DNA of 7,279 nt from Candidatus Curtissbacteria bacterium (GCA_016187105.1 JACPKK010000056.1:1-7279), one strand, 5' to 3'. Shown: positions 1 to 6,687, numbered from the stretch's first letter. The notes: generated by a model not told the origin, from the sequence alone. Numbers and translations: made by a program.

Positions 1-206
1 GCGATTAATGTGACTTCTTGGAACTTTTCTTTGACCATTTGGGCTGTGCCATCGCGAGAATTGTTGTCAACAACAAAAACCTCGGCTTTTATATCTTTGA
101 TTGCGGTATTGACGGACGTGAGGCAATCAGCCAGGAGTTCTTTGGTATTGTAAGAGACAATAATAATAGACAGGGCCCTGCGGTCCTCAATATGCACTTT
201 GTTCAT
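1..206 (-). CDS. Family 2 glycosyltransferase, N-terminal part (runs off the left edge)
   Basis: The first 68 codons of a GT2 (GT-A fold) glycosyltransferase are present, starting at the ATG at 206-204 and open to the window edge. The protein begins MNKVHIEDRRALSIIIVSYN. Residues 13-20 (SIIIVSYN) are the first beta strand of the nucleotide-binding fold, and VVDNNSRDGT (about 45-54) is the characteristic D-N-x-S-x-D-G-(S/T) segment that helps bind the UDP/dTDP-sugar. The DXD-like motif and acceptor region lie outside the window, so donor and acceptor cannot be inferred. An in-frame TAA (the stop of the preceding gene) with no ATG, GTG or TTG between it and this ATG fixes the start. A 27-bp gap separates it from the GT-B gene upstream; an AGG about 9 nt before the ATG is a weak ribosome site at best. 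It resembles the complete GT2 gene at 4890-5801 and probably acts in the same glycan pathway in the cytoplasm. Confidence 0.9.
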   Translation of the reverse strand, partial: MNKVHIEDRRALSIIIVSYNTKELLADCLTSVNTAIKDIKAEVFVVDNNSRDGTAQMVKEKFQEVTLI

Positions 207-233
207 ATTTGCGGGCCTAGTGAAAGGTTCATT

Positions 234-1424
234 TTAACTTGCACCTACTTGGCGGTAAACGCGGTCGAGCTCTTGCGAAATTTTCTTCCAGTTATAATCT
301 TTGGCAACTAAACCATAGGCTGACGTCGCGAGCGATTTTCCAAGCGAAGAATTTTTTAAAACTTTGACAGTAAGGTCAGCAAGCGCCTGTGCCGTCTCCC
401 CCACCATGGCTTCCCGGCCGTTTTTGATGTTGATTCCCTCGATTGCCAATTTGGTCCCGACAATAGGAGTTTTAGTTGCCATGGCTTCCAGTATTTTATA
501 TTTTGTGCCGCGACCATTCCTAATCGGCGCCAAAAGAACATTGGCATGACCGTAAGCGTTCCTGATATCTTCAACAGCGCCGTCGACTTTGATATCGGGC
601 GATGCAAGCGCCAAAATGTCGGCTGGCGGATTGCGACCGACGATCCAAAGTTTACCGGTTTTAATCTGCGATTTAATTTTCGGCCAGATTTCCCAAACCA
701 AAAATTTGGTGGCGTCGCGGTTGGGCAACCACTTGAAATTGCCGACAAAAAGAACGGTTGGCTTTGGGGGCCTTTGCCGTTTGGTTTTGGAAAAATGTTC
801 GATATCGACACCGTTGGCAACGACGTCAACCTTAAGCCTTGCGTCTAGATTTTCAATAAATTTTTTGTCCTCGCCCGACATAGCCGCCAAGCGCTTAGCC
901 TTTTTCCAGTAATATCTTTCCCACCATTTAATTTTAAAAACGTCCAAAAATAATAGGGGTTTTATAAAGAGAAGAAAACGCGGCAGACTTTCAACGAATC
1001 TTTGATAAACAAGATATTCGATAACTTGCTCGACTAAAAAAATCGGAGTTTTAGTTTTGGGAATGTTGGGCATGACGTAAAACGTTTCGGCGTGGATTAG
1101 ATCATAAGCCTGGCCTGCCAACTCTTTTTTAATGCCGTTTCTGACGCCGATGTCAAAATAAATGCAAACCAAAAACGGAAAGGGGGTCAAGGCAGAGAGC
1201 AAGATATTTATCGGTGACCAGGCCCGGCGCCGTTTGAAGATGATGACCTTTTGACAGTAGGGTTTAAGATTTTTTAAATATTTTTCTTCCTCCTTATCGC
1301 GGACGAAAGAAACAAGGGTAATTTGGTGTTTTGGCGCCAGGTTTTTGAGGAGATTGTAAGTCCTGATTTGGCCGCCAGAAACAAGCGGGTACGGCAAATA
1401 TGGGGTGATCATGAGGATTTTCAT
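234..1424 (-). CDS. GT4-like (GT-B fold) glycosyltransferase
   Basis: A 396-residue cytoplasmic glycosyltransferase, full length for the GT4 superfamily, expected to move a sugar from a nucleotide-sugar donor onto a growing glycan. The N-terminal Rossmann domain opens MKILMITPYLPYPLVSGGQ, with the GG-Q-x-R (about 17-21) typical of the acceptor-side loop. The C-terminal donor domain begins near ANGVD (203-207), followed by LFVGNFKWLPNRDA (225-238) and IVGRNP (261-266). The donor-site helix GRGTKYKILEAMA (304-316) contains the conserved Glu at 313, and PIVGT follows. The pattern recalls the PEP-CTERM/EpsH-associated sugar transferases, but sugar specificity cannot be read from the sequence. The start is MKIL at 1424; no clear Shine-Dalgarno is visible because the 34-bp upstream spacer is an AT-rich heptad repeat, which may have replaced the original leader. 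The gene ends with TAA 27 bp before the next GT2 gene. Confidence 0.93.
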   Translation of the reverse strand: MKILMITPYLPYPLVSGGQIRTYNLLKNLAPKHQITLVSFVRDKEEEKYLKNLKPYCQKVIIFKRRRAWSPINILLSALTPFPFLVCIYFDIGVRNGIKKELAGQAYDLIHAETFYVMPNIPKTKTPIFLVEQVIEYLVYQRFVESLPRFLLFIKPLLFLDVFKIKWWERYYWKKAKRLAAMSGEDKKFIENLDARLKVDVVANGVDIEHFSKTKRQRPPKPTVLFVGNFKWLPNRDATKFLVWEIWPKIKSQIKTGKLWIVGRNPPADILALASPDIKVDGAVEDIRNAYGHANVLLAPIRNGRGTKYKILEAMATKTPIVGTKLAIEGINIKNGREAMVGETAQALADLTVKVLKNSSLGKSLATSAYGLVAKDYNWKKISQELDRVYRQVGAS

Positions 1425-1430
1425 AGGTAT

Positions 1431-1458
1431 ATCAAAATTTAAAAATCAAAAATCAAAA
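1431..1458. repeat. Left inverted-repeat arm: tandem ATCAAAA heptads
   Basis: Read on the plus strand this is four consecutive 7-bp units: ATCAAAA (1431-1437), a degenerate TTTAAAA (1438-1444), ATCAAAA (1445-1451) and ATCAAAA (1452-1458). It ends at the base before the stop codon of the four-helix-bundle gene. Positions 1438-1458 match the reverse complement of 1830-1850 at 17 of 21 positions, counted by eye. In the transcript the two arms could pair and enclose the whole small gene. Confidence 0.75.
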
Positions 1459-1830
1459 TTATTTTTTGCCTTTTAAAGTTAAAATACTCGTAGCGAATAT
1501 CTTTGAGAATTCATCGAGCTCTTTTAAGAGCCAAGCTGCGTCATTTTTATTTGATCTACCCGTATCGCGAATAAGTGTTACCCAAAGCTTACTTTCATTA
1601 GATGACTTTAATGAATGATTAAAATAGTTTGTAAAGTCTTTTCGGGAACTTGATGCTGAAGCTTCAATGTAATTGCCAAGTATGCTTGTTCCGCTTCTGA
1701 TTAACTGATCACCAATGACTCTGGAAGTGTTATCTTTTGGGAGTTTGTCGATAAACCTTATAAGTTTTAGGACAAAATTATATAACCTCTTTTTGAAATT
1801 AATTTTAAAGTTTAAATTGTCATTTTGCAT
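1459..1830 (-). CDS. Four-helix-bundle protein, 23S rRNA intervening-sequence (IVP/S23) type
   Basis: A 123-residue protein of the four-helix-bundle family (TIGR02436-like), first known from open reading frames within 23S rRNA intervening sequences and common as stand-alone genes in Bacteroidetes, cyanobacteria and CPR genomes. Length is normal for the family (about 115-130). Recognisable landmarks are DQLIRSGTSILGNYIEA (41-57), the SSRKDFTNYFNHSLKSSNES stretch (61-80) matching the family's S-(K/R)-KDF...L..ALKE..E pattern, and LWVTLIRD (82-89). The product should be a small, mostly helical cytoplasmic protein; its molecular function is not established, and homologues form pentameric bundles. 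Nothing links it to glycan synthesis. GC is about 32% by hand count over 1461-1830, against 43-47% in two sample lines of neighbouring genes, and the gene is bracketed by inverted heptad repeats, so it was probably acquired as a separate cassette. There is no recognisable ribosome-binding site in the 20-bp upstream spacer. Confidence 0.9.
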   Translation of the reverse strand: MQNDNLNFKINFKKRLYNFVLKLIRFIDKLPKDNTSRVIGDQLIRSGTSILGNYIEASASSSRKDFTNYFNHSLKSSNESKLWVTLIRDTGRSNKNDAAWLLKELDEFSKIFATSILTLKGKK

Positions 1831-1850
1831 TTTGATCTTTGATATTTGAT
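1830..1850. repeat. Right inverted-repeat arm: tandem NTTTGAT heptads
   Basis: Read on the plus strand this is three consecutive heptads: TTTTGAT (1830-1836), CTTTGAT (1837-1843) and ATTTGAT (1844-1850). It abuts the TAG stop of the GT39 gene (1851-1853) on one side and overlaps only the first base of the four-helix-bundle ATG on the other. It is the inverted partner of the arm at 1431-1458, matching its inner 21 bases at 17 positions. Confidence 0.75.
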
Positions 1851-3284
1851 CTACTTGCCGATGCAGTCTTTGAACATTTCAACAATGACGTAATCTCTTG
1901 TTTGGTCGATGACTTTACAGTGTTTGGCGAGATTTTGGATGCCGGCGTCGCCAACGTCAACCGAGACCAAATATTTGGTGCCTTCATCAATAAATTTTTC
2001 CAGCGACCGGTCGGTTATCGGATAACCGCGGCGATTTGTTTGGTAAAGGAAAGCGGCATCGCCATTGTAAGGAGCAATAACTGTGGCGTTTTTGGGAAGA
2101 AGCAGGTCTGCGGCTTGACCAGCTTTGATAATTTGGGGTTTATTGATCCAGAAGTAGCCTTTGACTTCAAAGTAACCAAAAGCAAATAGGCCAAGAACGA
2201 GGGCGATGGCGAGAGGCGGGCCAATAAATTTGTTGAAAGAGCCTGGTAAATTAAAAAGAAATTTCGTGCCAAGGGCCATAAAGATGGCAAAAACGGGAAT
2301 GGCCGGAACTTGATAATAATCGTGGCGGATATTGCCGGAGGCAAAAACTACAAAGTAAAGGACGGCCGAGGCAAGAAGGCTCAAATAGAACAATTTTTCG
2401 CGACCGGGTTTTTGCAGCAGCCCCAGAAGAAAAAGGGGGAAGCCGCCGACAGTTAAAATTAATTTGCCCATGCGCTCAACCACTAACCAGCGGAAGAAAG
2501 CGCCTTTGAAGCGAATATTACCCTCGTTCAGCAAGAATCTGTAATTTGGAATGCCTTCGGGAAAACGGGCCATCCAAAGACGCCAGGCTATGAAAGGCAG
2601 AAGAGACAAGGCGATAAAGAACCAAAGCGGTAAAGTTTTGAAGGTTTTTATGCCATACTTATCAAAGGCCAGATAGGCAATAGGCAACATGAAGAATAAA
2701 GCGATCGGCCAAGTAAGGATGGCCAAATTAGCGAAAAATATAGAAGCCGCGCCCCAAAGCCAATTTTTGTCGTTTCCCAGCCATCTTATAAAAGTCAGGT
2801 AAAGACTAAGCAGGGCAAAAACCATGAGCGGCCCTGGAAGAATCGCCGAAGAGTAAAAAACGTTGTAAGGAATGGCGGCGAAAAAGAATGAGGCTAGAAG
2901 TCCAGCGGAAACGCCGGAAAAATGTTTGACTAAGAAATAAAGAAGAATCGTCGATCCCAGAGTTATAAAAACGGTAACAAGTCTGGCGTAAGTAACATTG
3001 ATGCCGGTAACTGACCAAACTGCGGCAATTAGACTGTTATAGATGGGGAATTCAACGAAGCGATAGCGGTTGGGATTATCAAGACCATTAGCTTGAGTGG
3101 ACATGTCATCGAATTTCGGAATGAGCGGGCTAAAGCCGTCTTTAATGAAGTTTCTGGCAACGGCGGCGGTATCGGCTTGGCGCCATGAATGCCAATCGGC
3201 AATGGGGCGATTAATTTTGTAGAGACGGAGGGCAAAGGCAAGAATTAAGATGGCTGCGAGTAAAAGAAATTCTATTTTTTTCAT
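1851..3284 (-). CDS. GT39/ArnT-like polytopic membrane glycosyltransferase
   Basis: A 477-residue integral membrane GT-C glycosyltransferase of the PMT/ArnT (GT39) superfamily. Such enzymes use polyprenyl-phosphate-linked sugars and act on the outer face of the cytoplasmic membrane. The first membrane segment (about 5-20) is followed by a loop with DWHSWRQADTAAVARN (30-45), where Asp30 occupies the place of the acidic catalytic residue after TM1. Many hydrophobic helices follow up to about residue 370. HDYYQVP (321-327) matches the H-x-YY-x-x-P motif seen in bacterial GT39 proteins, and an extracytoplasmic C-terminal domain of about 100 residues closes the protein. The start is ATG at 3284, preceded only by a weak purine stretch. 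A 38-bp gap separates it from the ligase-like gene. Donor and acceptor are unknown; in this context, glycan decoration or protein O-glycosylation are both possible. Confidence 0.88.
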   Translation of the reverse strand: MKKIEFLLLAAILILAFALRLYKINRPIADWHSWRQADTAAVARNFIKDGFSPLIPKFDDMSTQANGLDNPNRYRFVEFPIYNSLIAAVWSVTGINVTYARLVTVFITLGSTILLYFLVKHFSGVSAGLLASFFFAAIPYNVFYSSAILPGPLMVFALLSLYLTFIRWLGNDKNWLWGAASIFFANLAILTWPIALFFMLPIAYLAFDKYGIKTFKTLPLWFFIALSLLPFIAWRLWMARFPEGIPNYRFLLNEGNIRFKGAFFRWLVVERMGKLILTVGGFPLFLLGLLQKPGREKLFYLSLLASAVLYFVVFASGNIRHDYYQVPAIPVFAIFMALGTKFLFNLPGSFNKFIGPPLAIALVLGLFAFGYFEVKGYFWINKPQIIKAGQAADLLLPKNATVIAPYNGDAAFLYQTNRRGYPITDRSLEKFIDEGTKYLVSVDVGDAGIQNLAKHCKVIDQTRDYVIVEMFKDCIGK

Positions 3285-3322
3285 ATCTTTATAGTCTAAG
3301 TGCGCTTACTCGAAGGCTAACT

Positions 3323-4915
3323 TCACACTTCTTTCCCATTCTCCTTAGAAGCTGTCAGCTTAATTGTGGCCAGTAAAATCGCCATCATTATCCAAAAAGT
3401 GTAGGCAACTTTTGAAGCTTCGAAGACGTCAATGTAGATGGCATTGACCAAAAGTCCGAAAATGGCGGCAATAAGTCCGGCAACGAGTGTGGCAAAAAAC
3501 GGATCGGTAATTTTTTTGAAACTTTTGAGAGCCAAGTAAAGAGTATAGGCAATGATCCCGAAAAAGGATAAAAAGCCCAAAATGCCGGTTTCGCCAAGCG
3601 CCCTTAAGAAATCATTGTCGGTTGACTCTGCCTCGGTAAAATCTTCGATATTCCTCTTGGTTAACGTTGAATAGCCGGATCCAAAAAGCGGATTCCTGGT
3701 GAAGCCTTTGATCGCCTGCGGCCAAGTGTAATCAAGGCGGATGCCGGTGGAAAGATCATATTGAACGGCTGCTTGAGAATAAACTCTTGGCTTTGCTGCC
3801 AGAGTGGCGGGAATGGCGGTACCGTATCCAAACTCCGGAATATTTTCGTAGACATCCGCCGGCTGGGCAGTTTGGATGCCGGAAGAGGGCCTTGTGGTTG
3901 TCGGTTGTGCATCCGATTTTGAACCAACTTCTAAATAAGCAACTCCCGGCCCTTTGGGCGGTTCTTTCTTAAAAGGCTTTAAGGCAATTGAGGTCTTGAA
4001 CCTATCGAGTTTTAAGACGTGGGCGAAGCGGTCGGAAAGATCGCCAAAGGATAGCATTGTGGAGATTGAAATGGCGATTACCAAAACCCAGCGTGAGAAC
4101 GCCCAAAGCCAGCCATATCTTGCGGCAAGCAGAAAAAAGGCGATGGTGATTGAGACTAAATAAGCGATAAAGGAGGTTCTCGAGACAGTAAGGATTAAGA
4201 GCCAAAAGGCGGCAAGGCTGATTATTAAAAAAAGCAACTTTGGCAGTAAATTTTTAATAACTAAGGCAAAAGGAATGAAAATTGTCAAAAGAACCATGAG
4301 GTATGCCGCCAGATCGTAATGACCACCAAAAGTGGAGAGGACCCGAGCGTGTTCTGTTAAATAAAGTTTGACACCTTTGGAAAATTCTCGGTTCATGGTT
4401 GAAAAAGCCGGAAAGTAGAGATACCTCTGGCCAAAGCCATAAAGAGAAACGGCAAGAAGGACAACGGCCGACAAATAAATATATTTTTTGATTTGGTGTA
4501 GTGATTTTATCGATGAGAAAAAGATAAAAAAGACGGAAAAATATTCGATACGGCGGGCCCAATTGAAAAATAATTTAGTAATATGGATGTCGCTTTTGGG
4601 AACAGTTTCGGTAATAAAAATTGCGGCAACTGATGAAGCAAAACCCACGGCAATGTAGACTAGGATAGGGATAAGCAGTGGATTGCCGCGAAGGGTTACT
4701 TTTCTCCTTATGAGATGGACAATCCAAATTAAGAATGCAAAAGCGACCAGGAGATCGTCAAGACGCAGCCTGACGATATAGCCAGGGATTAGATCGGCGA
4801 TGGGGATTTTCGGGTAAAGAGGGATAAAAATTAAAAGAGCAAAAGCAAGATATTCTAGAATATGGTTATCAAGCCAAGTCAAACTTGGTTTAAACCATTT
4901 TAAGCGCTTCGACAT
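3323..4915 (-). CDS. O-antigen ligase / Wzy-like polytopic membrane protein
   Basis: A 530-residue polytopic membrane protein with the Wzy_C (O-antigen ligase/polymerase) signature, expected to transfer or polymerise undecaprenyl-linked glycan on the outer side of the membrane. Numbered from ATG 4915: multiple TM helices to about residue 290, including TVSRTSF (243-249), which matches the family's T-x-SR motif. A long external loop follows (about 291-405), containing RLDYTWPQAIKGFTRNPLFG (393-412) and, just after the loop, DNDFLRALGETG (433-444), then C-terminal helices. The family's usual HNxxL reads DNDFL here, so Asp433 takes the place of the His. The loop has a Pro/Gln/Thr/Ser-rich section (about 318-356), likely a disordered insert. 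The ATG at 4915 is preferred over an in-frame TTG at 4957 because the extra 14 residues are encoded mostly by a palindromic repeat and AAGGAG lies upstream of this ATG. It overlaps the GT2 end by 26 bp and ends with TGA. Ligase versus polymerase cannot be decided. Confidence 0.88.
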   Translation of the reverse strand: MSKRLKWFKPSLTWLDNHILEYLAFALLIFIPLYPKIPIADLIPGYIVRLRLDDLLVAFAFLIWIVHLIRRKVTLRGNPLLIPILVYIAVGFASSVAAIFITETVPKSDIHITKLFFNWARRIEYFSVFFIFFSSIKSLHQIKKYIYLSAVVLLAVSLYGFGQRYLYFPAFSTMNREFSKGVKLYLTEHARVLSTFGGHYDLAAYLMVLLTIFIPFALVIKNLLPKLLFLIISLAAFWLLILTVSRTSFIAYLVSITIAFFLLAARYGWLWAFSRWVLVIAISISTMLSFGDLSDRFAHVLKLDRFKTSIALKPFKKEPPKGPGVAYLEVGSKSDAQPTTTRPSSGIQTAQPADVYENIPEFGYGTAIPATLAAKPRVYSQAAVQYDLSTGIRLDYTWPQAIKGFTRNPLFGSGYSTLTKRNIEDFTEAESTDNDFLRALGETGILGFLSFFGIIAYTLYLALKSFKKITDPFFATLVAGLIAAIFGLLVNAIYIDVFEASKVAYTFWIMMAILLATIKLTASKENGKEV

Positions 4916-5801
4916 AAAATTTGGCGGTCTCCTTTCTACCTGCCTGCCGGCAGGCAAGGCCTAAAGCACCAAAGATGAGAATGCGGGCCAATGCTCCTAT
5001 TTTAAGTAACAAACGGAGTATTTGCAAAGCCAATTTGCCTTTGTGTTTTTGGTAAATATAAAGGAGACCTTTGTATTCTCCGAGGATGGCATTTTTGGAG
5101 ATTTTACCCATTGACCCCCTGCCGATGTGAATAAGTTTGGCGACGGGAGAATAGTAAATATCAAAACCATGCTTTTTAATGCGCATGCACCAATCGACAT
5201 CCTCGCCGTACATAAAAATGTTGTCATCGAGCGGGCCGACTTTATCGATAACTTTTTTGGGAACCATGAGAGCGGCGCCGGTGAGCCAATCGACCTTATG
5301 CTCCTTCTTGTAGAAACGGTCGTGGTCGACATGATAGGGCTTAAGAAAATCGCCTAGAGGCAAATCGTCAATAAAGCTCATCCAGAGAAATATCCGCCAA
5401 AGGTCGGGCATGTAGCCGACTGACTGCTGGATAGACCGGTTTTCATTTAGGACAAGCGGGGCAATGGCGCCAAGGTTTTCGATTTGGCGGGCACGTTTAA
5501 CTAAATTTTTGATCGGATCATCAATCAAGTAAGCGTCGGAGTTAAGAAGAAAAATAAACTCGCCGCTGGCTATTTTAATTCCTTGATTATTGGCTTTGGC
5601 GAAACCGAGATTATCGGAATTTTTAATGAGCTTTACTTTGGGGAATTTTTTGGCAACCATTTGGGGGCTGCCGTCAACGGAGCCGTTATCAATGACGATT
5701 ATCTCGTAAGTTACCCCTTGCGCGTATTTATATAAGGAAGCAATCGCCTGCTCCAATAACTTTTTGGTATTCCAGTTAACGATGATAAAAGAGAGATCCA
5801 T
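4890..5801 (-). CDS. Family 2 glycosyltransferase (rhamnosyltransferase-like)
   Basis: A 303-residue GT-A fold glycosyltransferase of the WbbL/rhamnosyltransferase-like GT2 type, full length. Motifs in order: SFIIVNWN (4-11); VIDNGSVDGS (36-45); SDNLGFAKANNQGI (62-75); LLNSDA (85-90), the DXD-equivalent that binds metal and donor; and DWLTGAALMVPKKV (171-184), with GEDVDWCMRI (199-208), the acidic ED-x-D-W motif holding the probable catalytic base. A hydrophobic stretch (about 258-281) may associate with the membrane. It is expected to add a deoxyhexose or similar sugar to a lipid-linked acceptor in the cytoplasm. It starts 1 bp after the EamA stop with no Shine-Dalgarno, so it probably depends on re-initiation. 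Near its C-terminus, ACRQAG (283-288) is encoded by a 16-bp palindrome that looks like an inserted repeat; the tail KETAKFYVEALKMV resumes in frame. Confidence 0.93.
   Translation of the reverse strand: MDLSFIIVNWNTKKLLEQAIASLYKYAQGVTYEIIVIDNGSVDGSPQMVAKKFPKVKLIKNSDNLGFAKANNQGIKIASGEFIFLLNSDAYLIDDPIKNLVKRARQIENLGAIAPLVLNENRSIQQSVGYMPDLWRIFLWMSFIDDLPLGDFLKPYHVDHDRFYKKEHKVDWLTGAALMVPKKVIDKVGPLDDNIFMYGEDVDWCMRIKKHGFDIYYSPVAKLIHIGRGSMGKISKNAILGEYKGLLYIYQKHKGKLALQILRLLLKIGALARILIFGALGLACRQAGRKETAKFYVEALKMV
4929..4934 (-). promoter_or_regulatory. Shine-Dalgarno-like AAGGAG for the O-antigen ligase gene
   Basis: On the minus strand AAGGAG lies 13 nt before the ATG at 4915. The spacing is longer than the ideal 5-9 nt, but this is the best ribosome-binding match in the window. 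It supports starting the ligase at 4915 rather than at the TTG at 4957, which lies upstream of this site. It sits just downstream of the 16-bp palindrome, within the 3' part of the GT2 gene. Confidence 0.5.
4941..4956. repeat. 16-bp perfect palindrome within coding sequence (CRQAG/PAGRQ-type)
   Basis: TGCCTGCCGGCAGGCA is its own reverse complement. As RNA it could fold into a 6-bp stem with a CCGG loop. In the GT2 frame it encodes most of ACRQAG; in the overlapping ligase frame it would give PAGRQ. It is GC-rich (12 of 16) relative to its surroundings. From memory, PAGRQ/CRQAG peptides recur in unrelated CPR proteins, which fits a dispersed palindromic repeat; only one full copy lies in this window, so repetition is not shown here. 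Confidence 0.6.
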
Positions 5802-5802
5802 A

Positions 5803-6687
5803 TTAATATTTGATATATTTTTTTGCGTATTGCCAGCTAGTTGCTAGGAAAACGCCGGCAAAAATAAAAAGACTGCCAAGAATAAAGGTTGGTGTTAACT
5901 TCTCGCCGAAAAAAATTATAGCAGAGGCACCAGCCAGGATAGTAACAGGGTAAAGAACAAGCGAGGAAATAAAGGCAGAAGTATTTTTTACAAGCCACTG
6001 ATAGAGAAAAAAGAAGAGAATGGACGGAAAAGTGATAACTGACGCAAGGCTAAAAATCGAGCGGGCAGGTAGAGCGTCTATATTAAAAGTGGTTCTGGAA
6101 AGTTCCAACGGGACAAATATCAGCGCTATAGACGCCGTTACGATGAAATTGAAAAAACAAATCAATTGGGGGGAATAAATATTGCTTATTTTTCTTGAGA
6201 CAACGGTATAAGTTGACCAAAGGATTAAACCTGAAAAGACTAACAAATTGCCAAGAGGCGAGCCGAAGGAGAGGACATCTTGAGATTTTAGGGAACTGTT
6301 AAGAAAAACGGCAAGGCCAACAAGGGTAAGAATCAACCCGTAGATTTGGTAGCGTGAAAGCTTTTCTTTTAAATAAAAATAGCCAAGGACTGCCACAAGC
6401 AAAGACGTTGGCAGGTAAATATTTTGGGCCATAATGATACTGGTCTTGCCAATGCCGAAGGCAAATGCTATCCAGTTTGCGGCAAAGAGAATGTTTGCGG
6501 CAAACAGGTATTTTTTGCCTTCTTTAAGCGATAGCTTGTTATAGATGAAAGGCAACATTACCATAGCCGCGAAAAGTCCACGTAAAAAAACGAGTAAAAC
6601 GGGAGGAAAAAAGTGGAGCGTAAATTTTATAAGCGGGGCACCACTACCCCCTATGAGTGAGATGAGGAGAAAAACTATTAGTGTCAT
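5803..6687 (-). CDS. EamA/DMT-family membrane transporter
   Basis: A 294-residue drug/metabolite transporter superfamily protein with the usual ten membrane helices arranged as two EamA repeats. The first repeat (about 1-130) contains the typical FLRGLFAAMVMLPF (34-47) and ends YLKEKLSRYQIYGLILTLVG (104-123). The second (about 143-285) ends with the matching FFGEKLTPTFILGSLFIFAG (259-278). The duplicated G/K-EKL plus helix pattern is diagnostic. Substrates of this family vary (amino acids, metabolites, nucleotide sugars in related branches), and none can be assigned from sequence. Its start overlaps the acyltransferase stop by 4 bp (ATGA), implying translational coupling, and the GT2 gene follows after 1 bp, so it is firmly part of the glycan operon. 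It may move a precursor or lipid-linked sugar; a generic metabolite exporter is the alternative. Confidence 0.92.
   Translation of the reverse strand: MTLIVFLLISLIGGSGAPLIKFTLHFFPPVLLVFLRGLFAAMVMLPFIYNKLSLKEGKKYLFAANILFAANWIAFAFGIGKTSIIMAQNIYLPTSLLVAVLGYFYLKEKLSRYQIYGLILTLVGLAVFLNSSLKSQDVLSFGSPLGNLLVFSGLILWSTYTVVSRKISNIYSPQLICFFNFIVTASIALIFVPLELSRTTFNIDALPARSIFSLASVITFPSILFFFLYQWLVKNTSAFISSLVLYPVTILAGASAIIFFGEKLTPTFILGSLFIFAGVFLATSWQYAKKYIKY

Noticed and set aside
18..311. Plus-strand open frame of 97 codons
   Set aside because: It lies antisense to the clear GT2 N-terminus and the GT-B C-terminus, and its translation shows no family motif.
1431..1458. Heptad run as a CRISPR-like or minisatellite array
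   Set aside because: The units are only 7 bp with no spacers and occur three or four times; they fit better as one arm of an inverted repeat.
1425..1458. Promoter for the GT-B gene in the AT-rich spacer
   Set aside because: TTGAT-like and TATA-like strings arise from the heptad repeat itself, and the spacing to the ATG is too short to support a real promoter.
1839..2189. Plus-strand open frame of 116 codons
   Set aside because: It is antisense to the GT39 C-terminal domain and its peptide resembles nothing recognisable; it is a shadow frame.
3285..3322. Possible hairpin or terminator between the ligase and GT39 genes
   Set aside because: Only a 4-bp TAAG/CTTA stem is visible, with no T tract; too weak to call.
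4916..4957. Extending the ligase-like gene upstream to the TTG at 4957 (adding 14 residues, starting with PAGRQ)
   Set aside because: The added residues come largely from the palindromic repeat, the start codon is weak, and AAGGAG lies downstream of this TTG but upstream of the ATG at 4915.
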